DNA from: Paracoccaceae bacterium | Lineage (GTDB): Bacteria > Pseudomonadota > Alphaproteobacteria > Rhodobacterales > Rhodobacteraceae | Assembly (NCBI GenBank): GCA_030750975.1 | Contig: JASMHC010000014.1 | Location: 1-64,000, forward strand | Direction: 5' to 3' | Length of the DNA: 64,000 bases | In this document: piece by piece, positions 1 through 9,289 of the stretch | Numbering within the stretch: the first letter of the stretch is position 1 | How the letters are laid out: each line of letters begins with the position of its first letter | The notes under the pieces: model-generated | Databases searched by the model: none | The model's input: only the letters and a program-made list of their open reading frames with translations | Told to the model about the DNA's origin: nothing | Position numbers and translations under genes: made by a program

Positions 1-114
1 ACCCCCGTAGAAGCACGCCGAGCGCTTGAGCTAAATGAGGGCTCCACGCCCGGCGTGCTTGCCCAAATTGAAACCGAAGACTATGAAAACCAAACCCGCA
101 GACTCTCGTTATAA
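1..114 (+). CDS. C-terminal tail of an unidentified gene (partial)
   Basis: Frame 1 is open from the window edge to a TAA at 112-114 and encodes about 37 hydrophilic residues ending in NQTRRLSL. I do not recognise the family. It overlaps, in another frame, the hydrophilic N-terminal part of the ORF that carries the following truncated permease. The tail may therefore be the last part of the true upstream gene, with permease sequence joined to it by a deletion. Confidence 0.4.
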   Translation, partial: TPVEARRALELNEGSTPGVLAQIETEDYENQTRRLSL

Positions 115-589
115 TCGAGGGACCAAAAGGGGGCAGGTCAACCAAAACGTACTTCGCTGGGCGCTGACCGCGATCATCGGAGCCTTGCTTGCGGCACTTG
201 TCACCGGATGGCGCTATAGCCGAACCTTGAACAAAACAGGTTTTGTCTCGGTCGGTGCAAGCGCAGGGGTCGTCGGCGGCGCGACAGGTATGACCGGCCC
301 GGTGGTCATTCTGTTTTATCTGGCAGGACGCAAGGCGACCGTGGTGATACGCGCCAACACGATCCTGTTTTTGGCGCTGATGGACGTGTCTATCGTTGCA
401 AATCTGGTTGTGGCAGGGCTGGTTCAATGGGATGCACTGTATACCGCTATCGCCGTGACAATTCCTTACATGGCCATGACGCTGCTCGGCCAAGCACTGT
501 TCCGCCCGCAATTCGAACGCTTTTACCGGATTGCCGCATATGCGATCATCGCTGCGGCGGCCTTTTCCAGCATGCCGGTATTTAACTGA
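83..589 (+). pseudogene. TauE/SafE-family permease, 5'-truncated (C-terminal half only)
   Basis: The ORF encodes the second half of a TauE/SafE (sulfite exporter-like, DUF81) membrane protein. After a hydrophilic leader come a hydrophobic helix, a glycine-rich GASAGVVGGATGMTGPVV segment typical of the second TauE repeat, and further membrane helices ending at MPVFN. Full-length members are about 240-260 residues with two such repeats; the first repeat is missing. In this frame stops lie at 8-10 and 32-34, so it is not simply cut by the window edge. The only ATGs (35 and 83) sit over another reading frame. I read it as a remnant after an N-terminal deletion, although a translated half-protein cannot be excluded. 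Confidence 0.6.
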
Positions 590-598
590 GGTCTGATA

Positions 599-952
599 AT
601 GCAGATACCCGCGATTTCCTATTCCGACGCCCGCCCGATTGACGGGTACGGCCCCGGGTTCTTTCGGGTGGGCGGCGAGGCTCATGACGGTTCAATAATC
701 GTCACGGCATCCTCTGTATTACCCTGGGGTGGTTTCGATGACAGCGGCACACCGGCAACGATCAAGGACGAGATCGACGTTCTACTTGTCGGAACCGGTG
801 AATACTTGACGCCCTTACCCGCCGCTTTTCGCGACAGGGTGGAAGCGCTTGGCATCGGGGTTGAGCCGATGGCCACCCAATCCGCCTGCCGGACATTCAA
901 CCTTTTGCTGGCGGAAGGTCGGCGGGTTGCTGCGGCATTACTGCCAATCTGA
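599..952 (+). CDS. Mth938-like domain (DUF498/NDUFAF3-type) protein
   Basis: This is a 117-residue soluble protein of the Mth938-like family, the fold shared with the mitochondrial complex I assembly factor NDUFAF3. Family features are the N-terminal [13 protein letters not shown] stretch, the central VLPWG segment, the LLVGTG turn and the C-terminal STACRTFN-type motif (here [23 protein letters not shown]). The length is typical. No catalytic residues are known for bacterial members, so I assign no function. It sits 55 nt upstream of ccmA on the same strand and is probably co-transcribed with the ccm operon, a linkage I recall from other Rhodobacteraceae. Confidence 0.85.
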   Translation: MQIPAISYSDARPIDGYGPGFFRVGGEAHDGSIIVTASSVLPWGGFDDSGTPATIKDEIDVLLVGTGEYLTPLPAAFRDRVEALGIGVEPMATQSACRTFNLLLAEGRRVAAALLPI

Positions 953-1007
953 TCTTTCACCGCATATTCCGCTTTCTCAGCACGAACGGCTCGGATACAT
1001 CAAGGAC

Positions 1008-1622
1008 ATGGTTCTTAAAGTCAAAGATTTGGCGGTATCCCGTGGTGGTCTGACGGTTCTTGAAGGGCTGAATTTCACGCTCTCACCCGGTCAGGCGCTG
1101 GTTCTGCGTGGCCCGAACGGGTCGGGAAAAACCACATTACTGCGCACGCTGGCCGGGCTTCAGCCGCCGGCCGCCGGTGACATCGTGGGCGATCCCGAAA
1201 CGATTGCCTATGCGGCCCATGCGGATGGTCTGAAACCAACCCTCAGTGTTCGCGAAAACCTTGCCTTCTGGGCGCAGGTCTTTGGAACAAGCGATCTGTC
1301 GCCCGCCATTGATGCCTTTAACCTTGGCACCCTGCTGGACCGCGCCGCAGGCGCGCTTTCCGCCGGGCAGAAACGGCGGCTTGGACTGGCAAGGCTGAAA
1401 GTGACCGGCAGACAAGTTTGGATGCTGGACGAGCCGACTGTCTCGCTCGATACATCATCGGTTGAACAATTTGCCCATACGATTCGGGATCATCTGAAAA
1501 ACCAAGGTTCGGCGCTGCTGGCCACCCATATCGACCTTGGCTTTGAGGCGACCGTGCTTGATGTCAGCCCATACAAAGCCAAGCTTAGGGACCTGCCCGT
1601 TCTGGAAGAGGGGCTGCTGTGA
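1008..1622 (+). CDS. ccmA: Haem exporter ATP-binding subunit CcmA
   Basis: This is the ATPase of the CcmABCD complex, which releases holo-CcmE during System I cytochrome c maturation at the inner membrane. The 204-residue protein has a Walker A GPNGSGKT (residues 35-42), an ABC signature LSAGQ (117-121) and a Walker B WMLDEPT (138-144), at the usual CcmA length of about 200. The ATG at 1008 is preferred; the frame is open upstream to 849, but that part overlaps the previous gene and has no family similarity. The stop overlaps the GTG start of ccmB by 4 nt, indicating translational coupling. Confidence 0.95.
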   Translation: MVLKVKDLAVSRGGLTVLEGLNFTLSPGQALVLRGPNGSGKTTLLRTLAGLQPPAAGDIVGDPETIAYAAHADGLKPTLSVRENLAFWAQVFGTSDLSPAIDAFNLGTLLDRAAGALSAGQKRRLGLARLKVTGRQVWMLDEPTVSLDTSSVEQFAHTIRDHLKNQGSALLATHIDLGFEATVLDVSPYKAKLRDLPVLEEGLL

Positions 1623-2275
1623 TTGCGCTGCTTCTTCGAGACCTGAAAATCGCAGTCCGCGCAGGCGGAGGATTTGGCCTTGGGCTTGCATTCTTTCTGA
1701 TCGTCGTCGTGCTTGTCCCCTTTTCGGTAGGTCCCCAATCATCGCTTCTTGCGTCCATAGCGCCGGGCATTCTCTGGCTTGGGGCATTGCTGGCATGTCT
1801 TCTGTCCCTTGACCGAATTTTCGCGCTTGATTTCGAAGATGGCAGCCTTGATCTGCTGGCCACCTCGCCCCTGCCCCTTGAAGGGATCGTATCGGTCAAA
1901 GCCGCCGCCCACTGGCTGACATCCGCCCTGCCCTTGGTCATCGCAGCGCCTTTCCTGGCCCTCATGCTAAATCTGCCTGCGGCGGGGTATTTCTGGATCG
2001 TTCTGTCGCTGCTGCTGGGAACACCTGCCCTAAGCGTTATTGGTACATTCGGTGCTGCCCTGACCGTTGGCCTGAAACGCGGAGGCCTGTTGTTGTCGAT
2101 CCTCGTCCTGCCGCTTTACGTCCCAACGCTGATATTCGGCGCCGAACTGGCACGGCGCGGAGTAAACGGTATGGACACCCAAACCCCGCTGCTTATGCTC
2201 GCCGGTATCACTTTTGCGACAATTGCACTTTTGCCCTTCGCATCTGCTGCGGTTATCCGTATCAATCTGCGCTGA
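1619..2275 (+). CDS. ccmB: Haem exporter membrane subunit CcmB
   Basis: This is the membrane subunit paired with CcmA in the cytochrome c maturation ABC complex. It has 218 residues and six predicted hydrophobic segments. The N-terminal [14 protein letters not shown] is typical of CcmB, as is [17 protein letters not shown] in the cytoplasmic loop. The start is a GTG inside the ccmA stop region (GTGA overlap). Length and gene order fit the family exactly. Confidence 0.95.
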   Translation: MIALLLRDLKIAVRAGGGFGLGLAFFLIVVVLVPFSVGPQSSLLASIAPGILWLGALLACLLSLDRIFALDFEDGSLDLLATSPLPLEGIVSVKAAAHWLTSALPLVIAAPFLALMLNLPAAGYFWIVLSLLLGTPALSVIGTFGAALTVGLKRGGLLLSILVLPLYVPTLIFGAELARRGVNGMDTQTPLLMLAGITFATIALLPFASAAVIRINLR

Positions 2276-2292
2276 ATGCAGGAGACACAAAC

Positions 2293-3033
2293 ATGAGCGA
2301 AAGACGTTCACTTTGGGAATATGCCAATCCCCGCAAGTTCATGGGCTTATCCGGAACGATCCTGCCCTGGATAACCATCGCAGGCGGTGTATTGCTGGTT
2401 GTCGGACTGATCTGGGGGTTCTTTTTCACACCTGACGATTACCGTCAGGGATCGACCGTGAAGATCATCTATCTGCACGTGCCGTCCGCACTTATGGCGA
2501 TCAATGCGTGGTTCATGATGCTGGTTGCCTCGCTTATCTGGTTGATCCGCCGCCATCACGTGTCTGCCCTGGCCGCCCGCGCCGCGGCCCCTGTTGGCGT
2601 TGCCATGACGATCATTGCGCTTGTCACCGGCGCGATTTGGGGGCAACCCATGTGGGGCACATGGTGGGTCTGGGATCCACGGCTGACCTCGTTCCTGATC
2701 CTGTTCCTATTCTATCTGGGCTATGTCGCCCTTTGGGCCGCTGTCGAAAACGACGATACCGCGGCTGACCTGACTTCAGTTACCTGCATTGTCGGCTCTG
2801 TATTTGCTGTCCTGTCCCGCTATGCGGTGAATTTCTGGAATCAGGGCCTGCACCAGGGTGCGTCGCTTTCGCTGGATCCTGAGGAAAATGTCGCCGACAT
2901 ATTCTATTATCCGCTGCTGGTGACAATCGCGGCCTTCGTTTTGATCTTTGTTGCGTTGGTTCTTCTAAGAACCCGCACCGAAATCCGCGCACGCCAATTG
3001 CGGGCCTATATGGCAAGGGAGCGTATGCAATGA
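2293..3033 (+). CDS. ccmC: Haem lyase/handling protein CcmC
   Basis: CcmC binds haem at its periplasmic face and loads it onto CcmE. The 246-residue protein has six membrane segments. It carries the tryptophan-rich haem-handling motif WGTWWVWDPRLTS at about residues 126-138 and conserved histidines in periplasmic loops (YLHVPSA and the later GLHQGAS). The start follows ccmB by 17 nt with an AGGAG-like site (gcaggagac). The stop overlaps the ccmD start. Confidence 0.95.
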   Translation: MSERRSLWEYANPRKFMGLSGTILPWITIAGGVLLVVGLIWGFFFTPDDYRQGSTVKIIYLHVPSALMAINAWFMMLVASLIWLIRRHHVSALAARAAAPVGVAMTIIALVTGAIWGQPMWGTWWVWDPRLTSFLILFLFYLGYVALWAAVENDDTAADLTSVTCIVGSVFAVLSRYAVNFWNQGLHQGASLSLDPEENVADIFYYPLLVTIAAFVLIFVALVLLRTRTEIRARQLRAYMARERMQ

Positions 3034-3188
3034 TGCCAGACCTAGGGAAATACGCCACTTCGGTCCTGTCGGCCTATGGGGCGTCGATCGCAATTCTTGT
3101 CGTTCTGATTTGGGCCAGCCTGGCCCGTTCGGCGCGGGTCAGAAAATCGCTTGAGGCTTTCGAAGCAAAGCGCAAGGGCAATGGCTAA
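3030..3188 (+). CDS. ccmD: Small haem exporter protein CcmD
   Basis: This is a 52-residue single-pass membrane protein between ccmC and ccmG. Translation from ATG 3030 (or 3033) begins MMPDLGKYATSVLSAYG, followed by a hydrophobic helix (IAILVVLIWASLA) and a basic tail rich in R and K. This is the standard CcmD layout; CcmD stabilises the CcmABC complex and helps release holo-CcmE. It overlaps the ccmC stop at its 5' end and the ccmG start at its 3' end (ATGGCTAA). It is short enough to be missed by length-filtered gene calling. Confidence 0.9.
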   Translation: MMPDLGKYATSVLSAYGASIAILVVLIWASLARSARVRKSLEAFEAKRKGNG

Positions 3189-3741
3189 AACCAACACATT
3201 GGCGATTGCCATCGCGGTGGTCTTTGCAGCTTTGCTTGCGGTTTTCCTGTTCGGCACGATGATCAGTGACAGAGGCACCGCCTTATCTTCGACGCTTGTT
3301 GGCAGGGCTGCGCCGGAAGTAACCCGAGAAACGCTTGGGACTTATCCGGGGGTAACGCCAGAGACGCTTACAGCGGGCGAGGTCACGATTGTAAACTTCT
3401 GGGCCAGCTGGTGCCTACCCTGCCGCGCCGAGCACCCCAGACTGCTTGCGCTTGCCGAACAGGGCATTCGTCAGGTCGGTATCAATTACAACGATCAGAC
3501 AGCGGACGCCTTGAAATATCTGAACGACGAGGGCAATCCGTTTGACGCCATAGCCTTTGACCAAAGCGGCCAAACGGCGTTTGGCTGGGGCGTATCCGCC
3601 CTGCCCGAAACCTTCATTCTGGGGCCGGACGGCACGGTACTATTCAAATTCAGCGGCCCGCTGGTCGGCGACGATTATGACCAGCGATTTGCGCCCGAGC
3701 TGGCAAAGGCGCTGGCTGCAAACCAAAGCGCAGTGCAATGA
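3181..3741 (+). CDS. ccmG: Thiol:disulfide interchange protein CcmG/DsbE
   Basis: This membrane-anchored thioredoxin-fold reductase reduces apocytochrome c haem-binding cysteines in the periplasm. The 186-residue protein has an N-terminal membrane anchor (about residues 7-26), a TlpA/DsbE domain and the redox motif WCLPC with Cys78 and Cys81, followed by the family's RAEHPRL. The later GVSALPETFILGPDG carries the cis-proline typical of thioredoxin folds. The ATG at 3181, inside the ccmD stop, has an AAGGG site; a TTG at 3151 would add residues that overlap ccmD. It closes the ccm operon. Confidence 0.93.
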   Translation: MAKTNTLAIAIAVVFAALLAVFLFGTMISDRGTALSSTLVGRAAPEVTRETLGTYPGVTPETLTAGEVTIVNFWASWCLPCRAEHPRLLALAEQGIRQVGINYNDQTADALKYLNDEGNPFDAIAFDQSGQTAFGWGVSALPETFILGPDGTVLFKFSGPLVGDDYDQRFAPELAKALAANQSAVQ

Positions 3742-3834
3742 CCTTGAGACATATGTTGGCTTTGAAGCACCTGAAAAATACAGGCCCGCGCGTTTCGCTG
3801 TAATGTCGTGTCTCGGCTAATGGGGCAAAATACC

Positions 3835-4764
3835 TTAGCCCAACAGGCCCAACCAGACCCAGACACTGATTATGCTGGCCGTCGTGCCAAAAAGCACGGT
3901 CGAGGCGGCCACACGCCTTGCACGTCCATACATATCCGCAAAAAGGTAAGTATTGACCCCCGGGGCCATCGCTGCGGTTATCACGGCTGATTTGAACGCT
4001 TGCTCGGACAAACCTGTCGCGCTGCCCAATCCCCAAACAAGCATCGGATGGATCAGAAGGGAAATTGCGCTGACAAAAAAGATCGTACGGATATCCCCTT
4101 CGGGCCGGTATCGGTACAAGACACCGCCAAGCCCGAACAGGGCGGCAGGCAATGCGGCGCGGCGCATCAGGTCTACGGCCTCGGACACAACCCCCGGCAC
4201 CGGAATGCTGAACAGATTCACGACAATCCCGGCAATTATTCCAAGGATCAGCGCATTGCGGAACATCGCGTTCAGAATCTTGCCAACCAATGCCCGGAAC
4301 GAGGCCCCGCGCGCACGGGCAATTTCCATCACCGTGATCCCCAGAAAATAGCAAAACGGTGCGTGAAAGGCGACGATCGCATAGTTTGACGCCAAGGCAT
4401 TCGCCCCCCAGGCCCGCTCTGATATCGGCAGCCCCAACAGAAGCGAGTTTGAAAACAGCCCGACAAACCCGATCGCGATACTGTCTTCCCAATCGCGCTT
4501 GAAAATCGCACGTGCGCCAAACGTCGCCAGTGCAAAGCTTATGGTGGCGCCCGCATAAAAACTGAAAAGCAGGTTTGGCTTGAAACTGGTGGCCAGATCA
4601 AGTTGGGAAATGGCCGCGAACAGAAGGCTGGGAATGGCAAATTTCTGGGCGAATACCATAACGCCATCGACTGCCCTGTCCGAAAGCCAGCCGCGCCATA
4701 CCGAAACGTAACCGAAACCAATGACCAGAAAGACCGGCAGGATGACCTCGACCAGCGCCTGCAC
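3835..4764 (-). CDS. AEC-family (auxin efflux carrier-like) permease
   Basis: This 309-residue integral membrane protein has about ten hydrophobic segments. It starts with the family-typical QALVEVILPVFLVIGFGY and has the GLFSNSLLLGLPI and PGVNTYLFADMYGR regions of Pfam Mem_trans. AEC permeases export or import small organic acids; the substrate cannot be read from sequence. The start is a GTG at 4764 that overlaps the last base of the preceding metallo-hydrolase stop. It is therefore the distal gene of the minus-strand operon running from the SPOR lipoprotein. It converges with ccmG. Confidence 0.88.
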   Translation of the reverse strand: MQALVEVILPVFLVIGFGYVSVWRGWLSDRAVDGVMVFAQKFAIPSLLFAAISQLDLATSFKPNLLFSFYAGATISFALATFGARAIFKRDWEDSIAIGFVGLFSNSLLLGLPISERAWGANALASNYAIVAFHAPFCYFLGITVMEIARARGASFRALVGKILNAMFRNALILGIIAGIVVNLFSIPVPGVVSEAVDLMRRAALPAALFGLGGVLYRYRPEGDIRTIFFVSAISLLIHPMLVWGLGSATGLSEQAFKSAVITAAMAPGVNTYLFADMYGRARRVAASTVLFGTTASIISVWVWLGLLG

Positions 4765-5567
4765 TAGCTTTCAACCGGATAGGTAAGAATCATCCCGTCA
4801 TAGGCGACGCGAATATGCTCGGGCGTTTCGTTTTCCAGCGTTTCGTAATCCAGATCAATGTGCATATTGGTCAGCACCGCCATTTCAGGTGCGGCCCGCG
4901 TGATCCATTCCAGACTTTTGTCCAGATGCGCATGAGTGGGATGCGGTGTCCGGCGCAGCGCGTCCAGTATCCAGCATTTCAGCCCATCCAGAAGCTGCCA
5001 GCTTTCTTCATAGATTTCGGCGACATCCGGCATGTACACCACATCCGCCACGCGAAAGCCCAATGCATCAATCGATCCGTGATCAACCCGGATCGGATGA
5101 AGCTTTATCGGGCCGCCTGCCCCGTCCACCTGAACCGCTCCGTCAATCGTATTCATTTCAAGAATGGGGGGATAGGGCGAATCTGCGGGCTGGACAAAGG
5201 CATAGCCAAATCGGGACAGCAAAGCGTCTTGCGTGGCGCCGTCTGCCCAGACCTTCAGCCGTTTACGGGTATTGAAGACAATCTGACGCAAATCATCTAA
5301 CCCATGCACATGATCGGCGTGTGAATGGGTATAAACGACACCGTCCAGCACCCCGACCCCGGCATCAACCAACTGCGCCCGCATGTCCGGGCCACTGTCG
5401 ATCAATACCCGCGTCACGCCCTGACCGGTTTCCCGTTCGATCAAAAGCGAACACCTTTGGCGGCGGTTCTTTGGGTTTTGCGGATCGCAATCGCCCCAAT
5501 GCCCGCCAAGGCGGGGAACTCCGCCGGACGAACCGCAGCCCAATATGCGAAACCGAATCTCACCCAT
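4764..5567 (-). CDS. MBL-fold metallo-hydrolase (PhnP/RNase Z-like)
   Basis: This is a 267-residue metallo-beta-lactamase-fold hydrolase. The metal motif HSHADHVHG lies at residues 81-89. The N-terminal LGCGSSGGVPRLGGHWGDCD with NRRQRCS is typical of the PhnP-like phosphodiesterase branch that often follows tatD in Alphaproteobacteria. Further ligand histidines occur in VDHGS and in the THAHLDKS and TNMHIDLDYE segments. PhnP proper cleaves cyclic ribose phosphates, but no phn genes are nearby, so the substrate here is unknown. It overlaps tatD by 1 nt and the AEC gene by 1 nt. Confidence 0.88.
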   Translation of the reverse strand: MGEIRFRILGCGSSGGVPRLGGHWGDCDPQNPKNRRQRCSLLIERETGQGVTRVLIDSGPDMRAQLVDAGVGVLDGVVYTHSHADHVHGLDDLRQIVFNTRKRLKVWADGATQDALLSRFGYAFVQPADSPYPPILEMNTIDGAVQVDGAGGPIKLHPIRVDHGSIDALGFRVADVVYMPDVAEIYEESWQLLDGLKCWILDALRRTPHPTHAHLDKSLEWITRAAPEMAVLTNMHIDLDYETLENETPEHIRVAYDGMILTYPVES

Positions 5568-6373
5568 CAGGCGGCTGCCTGAAATTGCGCCACTTTCCAG
5601 AACAGGCGGTCGAAGTTTTTCTGCGTCTGTGCCGCGAATTCAGGCCATTCCATCCCGAACACCTTGGCCCCGACCTTGGCGGTGTGCACACTATATGCCG
5701 GCTCGTTCCGTTTTCCGCGATAAGGCGGCGGCGCAAGATAGGGGGCGTCAGTTTCGACAAGGATTCGGTCAACCGGCGCAAGGGCGAAAATGTCCCGAAG
5801 CTCTTGTGATTTTGGGAATGCTGCTATGCCGGACATCGACAGGTAGAACCCAAGCCCGACTGCGGTTTTTGCAAGGGCAGCCGACGACGAAAAACAGTGC
5901 ATCACACAAGTATACGCCCCGTTTTCATACTCTTCGGTCAGGATCCGAGCCATGTCTTCATCGGCGTCGCGCGCATGAATGATCAGGGGCAAACCCGTTT
6001 GACGCGCGGCTTCGATATGGATCCGAAGGCTGACTTGCTGTTGGGCTGCACTCTCGGACGTATAGTGATAGTCCAAGCCTGTTTCCCCGATGCCAACGAA
6101 TTTCGGGTGCGCCGCCAATGCAATCAGTTCATCCGCCGTAACCATTGGTTCGGATGCCACGCTCATGGGATGGCTGCCCGCCGCAAAGAAAACCGAAGGG
6201 TATTGCTCGGCTATCTGACGTACCTGATCCAGCTGGCGTAATTTGGTGCAGATTGTCACCATGCGGGTCACGCCTGCGTCCAATGCACGGGTGATCACCT
6301 CGTCGCGGGTCTCGTCGAAATCAGGGAAGTCTAGGTGACAATGGCTGTCTGTTATTTCAATGATCTGGCTCAT
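5567..6373 (-). CDS. tatD: TatD-family deoxyribonuclease
   Basis: This is a 268-residue TIM-barrel metal-dependent hydrolase. It has the N-terminal HxH metal motif in DSHCHLDFPDF (His11, His13), the GIGETGLDYHY segment with a metal-bridging glutamate, HARDADEDM, MHCFSS and the C-terminal VETDAPYLAPPPYRGKRNEP. TatD enzymes are 3'-5' exonucleases linked to DNA repair. The gene lies 20 nt after holB and is coupled to the downstream metallo-hydrolase by a 1-nt overlap. Confidence 0.95.
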   Translation of the reverse strand: MSQIIEITDSHCHLDFPDFDETRDEVITRALDAGVTRMVTICTKLRQLDQVRQIAEQYPSVFFAAGSHPMSVASEPMVTADELIALAAHPKFVGIGETGLDYHYTSESAAQQQVSLRIHIEAARQTGLPLIIHARDADEDMARILTEEYENGAYTCVMHCFSSSAALAKTAVGLGFYLSMSGIAAFPKSQELRDIFALAPVDRILVETDAPYLAPPPYRGKRNEPAYSVHTAKVGAKVFGMEWPEFAAQTQKNFDRLFWKVAQFQAAA

Positions 6374-6393
6374 CCGATACCCTTTACGGGCGT

Positions 6394-7512
6394 TCAGCCC
6401 CCGGCAGTTTTCTGGATCCTGAAAACGGTATCTAGGATGAGCGCAGCAGGGTCAAGGTTGACCGCCAACCCATGCGCGTTCCGGTCGCTGATTTCCTGAG
6501 CAGCCTCGGCCCATGCGCGGCTTTTGGCGGCGTCGGGACAAAGCCGAGCGAATATCGCCCCTTCACCCGGGAAGACTTCGGACTCTGGTGGTGGCGGAAC
6601 CACCCCCGCCTTGGCGATCCGTGCCAATATCTGATCAATCAATGCGAACAAAAGCGCCCGTTTTTCTTCAGCCCCACGTCCCACAGACATTTCGGCAAGC
6701 GCCTGCGCTTTCTGCCGGTCGAAACGCGGCATGGTTTCCAGAACCTTCAAAACCGCCTGATACATCGGAACCCCGTCAAGATTGGCCAAACGCAGTGCTT
6801 CACCCACCGAACCGCCAGACAGAGCAACCAAAGATTGCGGGATATCGTCCAGCCCGGCCTGTTTTAGGGCCGATAAAAGGTCGTCTTCGGACAGCAAAGA
6901 CAGCCGCAATTCGCGGCAGCGCGAACGGATCGTCGGCAAAAGGCGCGAGGGTTGGTGGCTTATCAGGATCAAAAAGGATTTTTCCGGCGGCTCTTCAAGC
7001 AGTTTCAGCAGCGCATTGGCTGCCGAAACATTCATCTCGTCCGCTGCATCAACGATCACGACACGCCGCCCGCCTTCTGCCGCACTAAGGCTGAAAAAGC
7101 TTTTCAGTTTGCGCACTTCGTCAACAGTGATCACCGAACGCAACCGCCTGGTTTTCTCGTCATACCCCCGACGCAAAACAAAAAGACCGGCCTCTGATCC
7201 GGCCTGCATGCGGCGGGCCACGGGATGGTCGGCAGGAACATCAAGCGTATCGGGGGCGGGCATTGCCTCGCCAAACAGACCTTCGCCTGCGTCTTCGGGT
7301 GTCGCCAGTAAAAACCGCGCCATCCGCCATGCAAGGGTTGCCTTGCCTATCCCGCGCGGGCCAGTCACCAGCCAACCGTGATGCAATCGGCCCAGATTAT
7401 AGGCTTCAAGAAAATCCCGTTCGGCCCTTTGCTGCCCGAAAAGCCGGGCGGTCTGCGACGGATGTGGTGCCCCATCGATCCGATCCGGTTCTGGCAGGGT
7501 GTCGGTGCTCAT
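6394..7512 (-). CDS. holB: DNA polymerase III subunit delta'
   Basis: This clamp-loader subunit takes part in loading the beta clamp. The 372-residue protein has an N-terminal AAA+ region with the P-loop-like GPRGIGKAT (residues 51-59), an IVDAADEMNVSAANALLKLLEEPP segment and the SRCREL arginine finger motif, typical of delta'. The C-terminal part is helical. Its stop is followed within 20 nt by tatD, and its start overlaps the tmk stop by 4 nt, giving the widespread tmk-holB order. Confidence 0.93.
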   Translation of the reverse strand: MSTDTLPEPDRIDGAPHPSQTARLFGQQRAERDFLEAYNLGRLHHGWLVTGPRGIGKATLAWRMARFLLATPEDAGEGLFGEAMPAPDTLDVPADHPVARRMQAGSEAGLFVLRRGYDEKTRRLRSVITVDEVRKLKSFFSLSAAEGGRRVVIVDAADEMNVSAANALLKLLEEPPEKSFLILISHQPSRLLPTIRSRCRELRLSLLSEDDLLSALKQAGLDDIPQSLVALSGGSVGEALRLANLDGVPMYQAVLKVLETMPRFDRQKAQALAEMSVGRGAEEKRALLFALIDQILARIAKAGVVPPPPESEVFPGEGAIFARLCPDAAKSRAWAEAAQEISDRNAHGLAVNLDPAALILDTVFRIQKTAGG

Positions 7513-8129
7513 GCCAGCATCGGGTCCAATACGGCCCGGATATCGTTTTGCACCGCCTCAATATCCTGATCACCGTTGATTATCCGAAACCTCTCAGAAT
7601 ACCGTTTGGCTAGATCAAGAAACCCCTGTCGCATCTTCAACTGCATCCCGACACCAAAGTCTTCAAACCGCTCTTCCGTGCCATTACGTGAAAGCGCCCG
7701 ATCCAGACCCTTTTCGGGGTCCATATCGATCAGTAATGTCAGATCCGGCTCTTGACCGATCACCAGCGCATGAAGCTGATCCACCAGATCGCCAAGTTCG
7801 GCCCGTCCCAGACCCTGATAAATCCGCGATGAATCGGCAAACCGGTCACAGATGACAATCTTGCCGTCGGCCAAAGCGGGGCGGATTGTTCGTTCAAGAT
7901 GATCACGTCGGGCGGCGGTAAACAACAAAAGCTCGGTCGTCGCCGACCACCGGTCGGTATCCCCTTCAAGAACCAGCTTCCGGATTTCCTCAGCCCCGGA
8001 AGACCCGCCCGGTTCACGAGTTAAAACAACCTCTTGCCCGGCGTTTTTCAAGTGATCCGCAAGCAGACGGGCCTGGGTGGATTTACCCGAACCGTCGATG
8101 CCTTCAAAACTGATGAACATGCCGCTCAA
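7509..8129 (-). CDS. tmk: Thymidylate kinase
   Basis: This cytosolic dTMP kinase supplies dTDP. The 206-residue protein has the P-loop FEGIDGSGKST (residues 8-18), the DR-type REPGGSSGAEEIRKL motif that binds dTMP, and DRFADSSRIYQG. The LID region carries the REPGG arginine. Length is typical. It overlaps dac upstream and holB downstream by 4 nt each, so the three genes should be one translationally coupled unit. Confidence 0.96.
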   Translation of the reverse strand: MSGMFISFEGIDGSGKSTQARLLADHLKNAGQEVVLTREPGGSSGAEEIRKLVLEGDTDRWSATTELLLFTAARRDHLERTIRPALADGKIVICDRFADSSRIYQGLGRAELGDLVDQLHALVIGQEPDLTLLIDMDPEKGLDRALSRNGTEERFEDFGVGMQLKMRQGFLDLAKRYSERFRIINGDQDIEAVQNDIRAVLDPMLA

Positions 8130-9289
8130 TTATCAGGTGAATCTTCGTTGAGATTGCGCATCAACACTTCTGCCGACATCAACAGCCGAGGCAAAAAGCC
8201 TGCGCCCTCGACACTGTTCTGGGCAACCAGAGGAACGCGCACTTCCGACAATCCTGCGCGGGGAATAACAAGCTCTCCCAAAGTCTGACCGGCCTGAACC
8301 GGGGCCTGAACCGGCCCCTCATACTCAACACGGGCATTCAGATTTTCGGCGATGGGAACCGACAGAAGAACCTCAATGTCTTCGGCCGCCACCAATCCAA
8401 CACTATCCTGACTTCCCATCCAGACATCCGCTTCGCCCAGCACAACACCCGCATCGACTAGATTGCGTTTCATGAATTGACGGAAGGCCCAGTTGACGAC
8501 TTTTTCAGATTCGGACGCTCGATCAGCGACCGAGCCAAGACCACCCAAGGCAAAGATCACACGACGATCCCCCTGAACCGCGCTTCCAACAAGGCCATAG
8601 CCCGCGTCGGACGTATAGCCGGTTTTCAACCCGTCCGCGCCTATACCCAAAGCCAACAGCGGGTTTCTGTTCCGCGAATTTGCCGGTGCGCGCCCGTCGA
8701 ACAGATATTCCTGTTCGGAAAACAAAGAGTAGTATTGCGGGAATTCGCGGATCAGCCGCTCGGCCAGAATAACCAGATCCTGCATGCTCATCAGTTGCCC
8801 CTCGGCAGGCCAGCCGTTTGAATTGACAAAGGTCGAATTCTTCATGCCGATCTGACGCGCCCGTTCCGTCATCATACGGGCAAAACCGGCCTCTGTGCCA
8901 TCAGGCGACAAGGCCTCGGCCAATACGACACAAGCATCATTACCCGACAACACGACGACGCCCCGCAAAAGATCTTCGACCCGAACGCGATCGGTCGTAT
9001 TCAGAAACATGGTCGAGCCGCCATAGCTCATTGCCTTTTCAGAAACCGGAAGCTTTTGATCCAGCGTCAACCGCCCGTCTTCCAGGGCCTCAAAGGTCAT
9101 CAGCAACGTCATCAGCTTGGACATCGACGCCGGCGGCAGTGGTGTTTCCGAGTTTTTGGACAGCAAAACTGTGCCGCTGTCATAATCTATGACATAGGCC
9201 GCACGGGCCGACAGCTCTAATGCAGAAGCTGCAACTGGAAACAAAATTGTCAGGCTGAGAACCAGCTTAGCCAGAAACGAAATACGCAT
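8126..9289 (-). CDS. D-alanyl-D-alanine carboxypeptidase (PBP5/6 type)
   Basis: This is an exported serine peptidase that trims pentapeptides in peptidoglycan. The 387-residue protein begins with a Sec signal peptide ending near VAASALE. It shows the three penicillin-binding motifs: SMSK (residues 55-58), SGN (115-117) and KTG (222-224). The C-terminal PBP5-like beta domain and a final helical stretch (PRLLMSAEVLMRNLNE) would associate with the membrane. The first 23 nt overlap the end of the upstream SPOR gene, so the two cell-wall genes are probably coupled. Confidence 0.93.
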   Translation of the reverse strand: MRISFLAKLVLSLTILFPVAASALELSARAAYVIDYDSGTVLLSKNSETPLPPASMSKLMTLLMTFEALEDGRLTLDQKLPVSEKAMSYGGSTMFLNTTDRVRVEDLLRGVVVLSGNDACVVLAEALSPDGTEAGFARMMTERARQIGMKNSTFVNSNGWPAEGQLMSMQDLVILAERLIREFPQYYSLFSEQEYLFDGRAPANSRNRNPLLALGIGADGLKTGYTSDAGYGLVGSAVQGDRRVIFALGGLGSVADRASESEKVVNWAFRQFMKRNLVDAGVVLGEADVWMGSQDSVGLVAAEDIEVLLSVPIAENLNARVEYEGPVQAPVQAGQTLGELVIPRAGLSEVRVPLVAQNSVEGAGFLPRLLMSAEVLMRNLNEDSPDN

